Both the position numbers and the translations under genes were made by a program. The notes below the pieces were generated by a model that saw nothing but the letters and a program-made list of their open reading frames with translations, searched no databases and had not been told where the DNA came from. Positions 7,182 through 11,348 of a stretch of 11,348 nucleotides of DNA are shown piece after piece (positions within the stretch are counted from its first letter, which is position 1; every line of letters begins with the position of its first letter). Location of the stretch: positions 1 to 11,348 of the forward strand of contig CALCCV010000565.1 of NCBI GenBank assembly GCA_937900305.1, in the 5' to 3' direction. Source of the DNA: an uncultured Pseudobdellovibrionaceae bacterium. GTDB taxonomy: Bacteria > Bdellovibrionota > Bdellovibrionia > Bdellovibrionales > Bdellovibrionaceae.

Positions 7182-9021
7182 GGTGACTAACCATGAATTC
7201 GCGAAAGCCCTATTGCTGACGGCGGATGATGCGAAGTCTTCGTCCCTGCTTTTGCAGTTGCAAGGACATCGGTATCAGGTTGTTTCGGTCGCGACTGTTG
7301 AAGACCTCAGACGCCGCCTCAAAGAGGAAACCATTACACTGGTTGTGGCCGAGTGCGATGGAGCTTTTCGATCTGTGTTGGGCGTCATCAAAGAGGCCGC
7401 TGACGCGGGTACGGGTGTGCATCTCACCCGGTGGTGCTTAGTTGGCGACGCTTCAGCAAATGTGCCAAAATCAGATCTTTTATTGTTGGGCGTGGTCGCG
7501 TTTTTGCCGCCAAGAGACAGTGAAGGGCGAGCTGATCAATTGGCCAAGGCCCTCGATCGACTCCGGATTAACTTTGCAGATCCTTTTCGCGAGGTGGTCG
7601 AAGTCTTAGAAGGTGTCACCGGCGTGCAGTTGGCAAAAGACAAACGTTCACTGGTAGATTCTCGATTGCAAAAACGGATGCATACCCTGGGGATCGAGAC
7701 TCTATCGGACTATGCATCCTATTTTCATCGCCATCGTCGACAAGAAGTGGCCGAGGCAATTTCGCTGGTCACCACTCACACGACGGAATTTTTTCGAGAA
7801 GAGGCTCATTTTGATGAGTTGTTCGATACGATACTTCCTCGCCTGCTGCGGGGGCGAACTTCTGTTTCCATTTGGTCGGCGGCCTGTTCAACAGGGCAAG
7901 AGGTCTATTCTATCGCAATTGCGGTTTTGGAGTGTTGCGAGCATTTGAATCTGTTCGTGCCGAATCGACCTGCCATTCACATCTATGGTAGCGACATTGA
8001 TCGCGCGGTGGTGCAAATCGCGCAAGAAGGAATTTACACTCGCGAGCAGATCGCCGGTGTGCCGAAGTCGCTGGTAGCAAAATACTTTGACGCCGGAGTC
8101 GGCGAACTCAGTGGATTTTTTAGGATCAAAGATGTCGTGCATAAACTTTGCGAATTTTGCACGACAAATCTTTTGACCGATGCTTTTTCTCACTCCGAGA
8201 TCGATTTGGTTTTTTTGAGAAACACGATGATTTATTTCAAGCCTGACGATGTTTCAGAGATCGTGACAAAAGTTTCAAAGACACTCTGTTCGGACGGCCG
8301 GCTTTTTCTGGGGCATTCTGAATCACTCGCCGGCCTGGTCACTCCCTTTGTTAGCGAGGGAAATTCGATCTACGCGCTCAAGAGTGGACAAAAATTGGGT
8401 GGCGAAGCTCGTCATCGCCGTGCGAGCCCTGTTCATCATAATGATTTGATTTTAGTGGGTGCATCCACCGGTGGAGTCGAGGCGTTGCGCGTGGTGCTTG
8501 AAGCCTTTCGACCGGGGTGCCCTCCGATTCTGATTGTTCAGCACATTCCCGAAGTTTTTTCGGCGACCTTGGCTAAGCGATTGAATGAAACATGTTCAAT
8601 AGAAGTGACAGAAGCTCGCGATGGAGAGCTAGCCCAGAGTTCTCACGCCTACATTGCTCCAGGCAACAAGCAGATGCGTTTGGTTCGCACGGGAAATAAA
8701 ATTTATATCGAAATCAATGACGATCCGGCCGTGGGAAGACACAAACCATCTGTGGACTATCTTTTCAAATCTGCGAGCTCTTCCATCAAGAACTTGAGAG
8801 TTTCGGCGGCTCTTTTGACCGGAATGGGTGAAGACGGCGCCTTGGGACTTAACGATTTGCGTGTAGCCGGAGCGCACACCGTTGTTCAAGATGAAGCGAC
8901 GTCGGTGGTTTTTGGGATGCCAGGAGCGGCGATTCGAATGGGAGCGGCGTTAGAGGTTTTGCCACTTCAAAAAATTGCCGAAGCTCTCCAACTTCCCAGT
9001 TTACGAAAGGCTAGCGCTTGA
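7141..9021 (+). CDS. cheRB: Fused receptor methyltransferase/methylesterase: degenerate REC - CheR - CheB
   Basis: One 626-residue cytoplasmic protein carries both adaptation enzymes. Residues about 20-140 follow the five-strand, five-helix rhythm of a receiver. D29 and D30 are kept, but Glu71 stands at the phosphoacceptor position and the conserved Lys is replaced (LPPR, 122-125). Residues about 147-415 are CheR: N-terminal helices, TTHTTEFFRE (211-220), the S-adenosylmethionine motif WSAACSTGQE (245-254), GSDID (283-287) and RNTMIYF (360-366). Residues about 434-620 are the CheB methylesterase with S442 in GASTGG, H468 in QHIP and D565 in GMGEDGALGL, plus QDEATSVVFGMP (583-594). Both active sites look intact. 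ATG at 7141 has GGAGTGA just before it and overlaps the receptor gene by 41 bases; ATG at 7171 is possible and would keep every domain. The end overlaps the opposing cheX gene by 11 bp. The symbol is descriptive. Confidence 0.94.
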   Translation: MSLAVIAVGRMLAKVTNHEFAKALLLTADDAKSSSLLLQLQGHRYQVVSVATVEDLRRRLKEETITLVVAECDGAFRSVLGVIKEAADAGTGVHLTRWCLVGDASANVPKSDLLLLGVVAFLPPRDSEGRADQLAKALDRLRINFADPFREVVEVLEGVTGVQLAKDKRSLVDSRLQKRMHTLGIETLSDYASYFHRHRRQEVAEAISLVTTHTTEFFREEAHFDELFDTILPRLLRGRTSVSIWSAACSTGQEVYSIAIAVLECCEHLNLFVPNRPAIHIYGSDIDRAVVQIAQEGIYTREQIAGVPKSLVAKYFDAGVGELSGFFRIKDVVHKLCEFCTTNLLTDAFSHSEIDLVFLRNTMIYFKPDDVSEIVTKVSKTLCSDGRLFLGHSESLAGLVTPFVSEGNSIYALKSGQKLGGEARHRRASPVHHNDLILVGASTGGVEALRVVLEAFRPGCPPILIVQHIPEVFSATLAKRLNETCSIEVTEARDGELAQSSHAYIAPGNKQMRLVRTGNKIYIEINDDPAVGRHKPSVDYLFKSASSSIKNLRVSAALLTGMGEDGALGLNDLRVAGAHTVVQDEATSVVFGMPGAAIRMGAALEVLPLQKIAEALQLPSLRKASA

Positions 9022-9559
9022 TCGGCGTGTATTGCCATTTGTGACTAATGGATCCCGGTGAAAAAATGCGCAATCGAAAAACTTTCTTTCCGAATGTTTG
9101 AAATGGAATTTGAACGCACTCTTGGTTGAGCTTTTTGGCAAAGGCGTTCGCAGCGGAACTCGAGAGTCCCACCGGAAATGAAGAAACCAAGCGAAGGCCT
9201 TGCATTTTCATCAGTGGATCGATAGTTCCGAAAGAAATATTCAATATCTCGCTGGTCACATCTTTGGCTAGATCGCTGCTGGGTTGCTCGCCCGGAAAAG
9301 TACCTTGGCAAAATTCTGTCGCTACATCTTGGGGAAGAGGTAAGACAATTTCATACGAGCTCGGAGCGCCTTGAAAGCGAATGAAGCCTACGACAAACGC
9401 TTCTTGTTCGCCAAACGCTGATGCCATCAAAGCTTCGCCCGCCTCGGCCTTCACGTGGGCGAACTCAATGATTGTTTTTTGAAAGGCTGTTTTGAAAATT
9501 TCTAGGATCTGAGTTTGGCCCAATAATTTTTCGGCAAAATCTTTGGCGCTGTCAGGCAC
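9011..9559 (-). CDS. cheX: CheX-like phosphatase candidate
   Basis: CheX-family proteins dephosphorylate CheY-type receivers in the cytoplasm. This 182-residue protein has the CheX/CheC/FliY helix signature in LAKDVTSEILNISFG, with E104 and N107 forming the ExxN catalytic pair and G111 after it. The segment GLRLVSSFPVGLS follows, as in CheX, where a strand carries the proline of the binding loop. The GVxxxxSYEIVLPLP-like stretch (about 60-76) resembles the first strands of the domain. The start is a GTG at 9559, overlapping the stop of the upstream receiver gene by eight bases, with AAGG nine bases upstream; the two are probably translationally coupled. The obvious target is the receiver encoded just upstream. 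The coding end overlaps cheRB tail to tail. The family assignment rests on motif and context, so a FliN/FliY-like relative remains possible. Confidence 0.75.
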   Translation of the reverse strand: MPDSAKDFAEKLLGQTQILEIFKTAFQKTIIEFAHVKAEAGEALMASAFGEQEAFVVGFIRFQGAPSSYEIVLPLPQDVATEFCQGTFPGEQPSSDLAKDVTSEILNISFGTIDPLMKMQGLRLVSSFPVGLSSSAANAFAKKLNQECVQIPFQTFGKKVFRLRIFSPGSISHKWQYTPIKR

Positions 9560-10475
9560 GATTGCCGGCCTTTTTCAGAGCGGCTAAAAAATTCGGGACG
9601 GCAACTGGTTTTACCAGATACCCAGAGGCGCCTGCTTTGATGGCGTTCACCACTTCCTCTTTGTTTTTTTCTCCGGTCACCATAATCACCGGAAGTTTTT
9701 TAAACTCGTCGATTCCTCGAATTTTTTGCAAGAGTTCAAAGCCGGACATAATGGGCATGTGCCAGTCGGCGATCACCAATTCAAATGGGGGATGAGATCC
9801 CTTGATTTTGTTAAGGGCCGCTTGACCATCAGGTGATTCGTCCACATTGAAATATCCTGCGGTTGCCAAACAGTTCCTAGAGTATTTGCGAGACACCGGA
9901 GAGTCGTCGACCACCAAAATACGGGCTTCCTCGCGAAATCCGAATAGATCCAGTGTCGTTTTTTTTGCGAAGGCCACGTTGAACAGTGGAATTTCAAAAC
10001 TGATTTCTCCGGCCTTCGTCGTGAATGTCATTTTGTAAGACTGATCCACGGTCAAATTCCGCCATCCCCCTAATTCCTCGCCTTCCTGAATAATGGCTGA
10101 CTTCGGATCTACGGTAAATCCCGCCGCCTTGAGTTCGGGAGCCAATCCCATATAAAAGTGCTTCATGAGTTCGAATTCATGAGACTTCGCAGGTGGAGCT
10201 CCTTCTTCGACAACCTTTTTCGGAAGCAGGTTTGGCCACAAGGTCAAGGACGCCGGGTCCGAAATTCCGAGCGTATAAGTTCCAACAGACTTAGTGCTGT
10301 TGAACCTCAGTAATCCCAAATTCGTGACCGAATGAGAGTGAGTGACAATTTCTGGATCCTTGATGGTCACTTCCAGATTTTCGGGTTCCCCAGCTTTCTG
10401 CAAATAAGTTTGCAGAGACTTGGAGATTGCGATCACACCTTTTTTATTTCCGTCAAAAACCTCAGCTGAATTCAT
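9552..10475 (-). CDS. Response regulator: degenerate CheX-like domain fused to a CheY-like receiver
   Basis: The C-terminal half (about 184-305) of this 307-residue protein is a complete CheY-type receiver. It has acidic pair D190/D191, phosphoacceptor D237 in ADWHMP, T267 in MVTGE and K289 in YLVKP. The surrounding sequence (DWHMPIMSGFELL, AGASGYLVKP) is close to enterobacterial CheY, so it could be phosphorylated by the CheA of this locus. The N-terminal half (about 1-175) resembles CheX in layout: a GTYTLGISDP strand, a helix (about 99-118) ending in MGLAPELKAAGF, and an EISFEIPLFN strand. Where ExxN should stand, aligning on G110, I read L103 and H106, so phosphatase activity is probably lost. 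ATG at 10475 is preceded by GAGAGG with seven bases spacing. It is the first gene of a two-gene operon with cheX. The receiver call is firm; the N-terminal relation is inference. Confidence 0.9.
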   Translation of the reverse strand: MNSAEVFDGNKKGVIAISKSLQTYLQKAGEPENLEVTIKDPEIVTHSHSVTNLGLLRFNSTKSVGTYTLGISDPASLTLWPNLLPKKVVEEGAPPAKSHEFELMKHFYMGLAPELKAAGFTVDPKSAIIQEGEELGGWRNLTVDQSYKMTFTTKAGEISFEIPLFNVAFAKKTTLDLFGFREEARILVVDDSPVSRKYSRNCLATAGYFNVDESPDGQAALNKIKGSHPPFELVIADWHMPIMSGFELLQKIRGIDEFKKLPVIMVTGEKNKEEVVNAIKAGASGYLVKPVAVPNFLAALKKAGNRA

Positions 10476-10640
10476 GTCGGGGCCTCTCGTTGATGAATGT
10501 CTCTTCGTCCATTTTTAATACCTTCAGAATTCAGTGACAAGTGAATGCTGAGGCTAGGCCGAAGTCTAGGTGTCAAGATAGTGTTGACGAAAAAATGGCA
10601 TTCTCAAGTTAATTCTCAAAAAGAGTCGTTCGGAACAGCC
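10476..10640. promoter_or_regulatory. Upstream region of the receiver-cheX operon
   Basis: This 165-bp gap must contain the promoter of the minus-strand operon starting at 10475. Visible are a direct repeat ATTCTCAA (10600-10607 and 10612-10619), an inverted repeat GTCAA-N7-TTGAC (10572-10588), and minus-strand TTGAGA followed after 18 bases by a weak CACTAT, or TTGTCA followed after only 14 bases by TATTAA. None is convincing alone, and I found no sigma-28-like site here. The GTCAA/TTGAC pair could be an operator. No terminator with a U-run is evident for the gene ending at 10641. Confidence 0.3.
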
Positions 10641-11198
10641 TTATTGGCCACAGGCTTCCAAATGGTAAGAGAGGGATAGATAAGAATCAGTCACCTGCGT
10701 GAGATTTTGCCCGTGAGCCATCTGACTGGTAGAAACTCTGACGATGACTGAGTCGCCACAATTGGTGGAAATGTTCACGGGAGCGTTGAAATCGAATTGT
10801 CCGCTCCGACCGAATCTGCCACCTTTAGCAGATTCTTTCTGTTTGATTCCTCGAATTCCTGTGTAAAAAGTCTCGGTATTCCATGTGGCAAATGAATTGG
10901 CTCCCACAGAAAAATCTGCGACCCCTTCAATTCGATCGATCACCAATTTGAAATCAGGCGGTACTCTCACTGGAATTGCGACATTGCAAGCTTGCGAGCC
11001 GGCGCCGTCTGCATTTTCCAAATCGTTGAGGCTGACTAAAACTTGAGTCTGATCAAAAAGCTGAACGACATTCGAGCTCTTGCAGCCCTTCCCAGCCAGA
11101 CTGACTTCGGGCTGCCAAGAAAAACGGTCGGCAGTGGCTAAAGATGACGCCAATAAAACGCCGGATACGACGAGCTGATTGAAAAAAAGTGATTTCAT
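10641..11198 (-). CDS. Exported protein resembling the DUF4360 family
   Basis: Residues 1-23 of this 185-residue protein are a signal peptide with likely cleavage after Ala-Thr-Ala, so the mature protein of about 162 residues is exported. Four cysteines (39, 71, 147, 183) could form two disulfides. The order of features resembles DUF4360: GKGC near the start, a strand ending LVSLNDL, CNVAIPVRVPPDFKLVIDRI, a Gly/Ala-rich ADFSVGA segment, a central aromatic FYTG strand, then NCGDSVIVRVSTS. The pattern is of a small beta-sandwich secreted protein whose function is unknown. The ATG at 11198 has AGGAG seven bases upstream, an excellent site, and the signal peptide begins there. The gene is transcribed in the same direction as the receiver-cheX operon but is separated from it by 165 bp, so it is probably an independent unit. 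The family match is from memory and moderate. Confidence 0.75.
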   Translation of the reverse strand: MKSLFFNQLVVSGVLLASSLATADRFSWQPEVSLAGKGCKSSNVVQLFDQTQVLVSLNDLENADGAGSQACNVAIPVRVPPDFKLVIDRIEGVADFSVGANSFATWNTETFYTGIRGIKQKESAKGGRFGRSGQFDFNAPVNISTNCGDSVIVRVSTSQMAHGQNLTQVTDSYLSLSYHLEACGQ

Positions 11199-11296
11199 AT
11201 TTTCTCTCCTTTGGGTGTGGCACCGGAATATCCGTTGCGCTTGTAAAGAGAGATAGCAGACCTCGATGAAAATTCCAAAAATCTTTGGTAAAAAGC

Positions 11297-11314
11297 GTAC
11301 CTTCTAAATGGTAC
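11297..11314. promoter_or_regulatory. Inverted repeat GTACC-N8-GGTAC upstream of the DUF4360-like gene
   Basis: Five-base arms GTACC (11297-11301) and GGTAC (11310-11314) flank an eight-base spacer about 100 bp upstream of the ATG at 11198. The surrounding DNA is AT-rich. Closer to the gene, minus-strand TTGGAA and TGCTATCTC are spaced like a weak extended -10 promoter. The repeat could be an operator, but it is short enough to be chance. Confidence 0.3.
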
Positions 11315-11348
11315 AGTTAAAATTTATAAGTTGAGTCTGTGGTGTTGT

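Noticed and set aside
7697..7710. Minus-strand TCCGATAG inside the CheR-CheB gene
   Set aside because: It lies inside a coding region with no matching -35 element and no gene for it to serve.
1..11348. CRISPR arrays, transposases, integrases, tRNA or rRNA genes
   Set aside because: I saw no regular repeat-spacer pattern, no transposase or integrase motifs, and no structural RNA signature anywhere in the window.

Overview
The window carries a compact chemotaxis locus flanked by small exported or membrane proteins of unknown function. Four features suggest a motile Gram-negative bacterium: signal peptides on the flanking proteins, GTG and ATG starts with AGGAG-type ribosome binding sites, tightly packed genes, and a flagellar (sigma-28/FliA-like) promoter in front of cheA. 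A Bdellovibrio-like or other deltaproteobacterial lineage fits the overall flavour, but this is a weak inference. No rRNA, tRNA or marker gene is present to settle it.

Layout. (1) Positions 1-2445, minus strand: a small exported Cys-containing protein (122-604), then a two-gene operon (2445-1810 and 1813-917) for two uncharacterised membrane proteins that overlap by ATGA. (2) Positions 2446-2906: a 461-bp divergent intergenic region. It ends in a strong sigma-28-like promoter placed so close to cheA that its mRNA is probably leaderless. (3) Positions 2907-9021, plus strand: a four-gene operon, cheA - cheW - chemoreceptor - CheR/CheB fusion, with overlapping or closely spaced genes. (4) Positions 10475-9011, minus strand: a two-gene operon converging on the first. 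It encodes a protein with a degenerate CheX-like N-terminus and an intact CheY-like receiver, followed by a CheX-like phosphatase candidate. The cheX and cheRB coding regions overlap tail to tail by 11 bp. (5) Positions 11198-10641, minus strand: an exported protein resembling the DUF4360 family, with its promoter region at the right edge.

How the parts may work together. The receptor senses a periplasmic signal and controls CheA through CheW. CheA lacks a recognisable P2 (CheY-docking) domain. No stand-alone CheY is present, and the only receiver with all its catalytic residues is the C-terminal domain of the CheX-REC protein, which is therefore the most likely local phosphoryl acceptor. The neighbouring CheX keeps the ExxN phosphatase motif and could dephosphorylate it. 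Receptor adaptation appears to be done by a single polypeptide holding both the methyltransferase and the methylesterase. Its N-terminal receiver has lost the usual Asp (Glu instead) and Lys, so the normal phosphorylation control of CheB seems to be missing or replaced.

The most unusual points are the REC*-CheR-CheB fusion, the pseudo-CheX/REC fusion beside an apparently active CheX, the leaderless sigma-28 start of cheA, and the convergent coding overlap linking the two operons.
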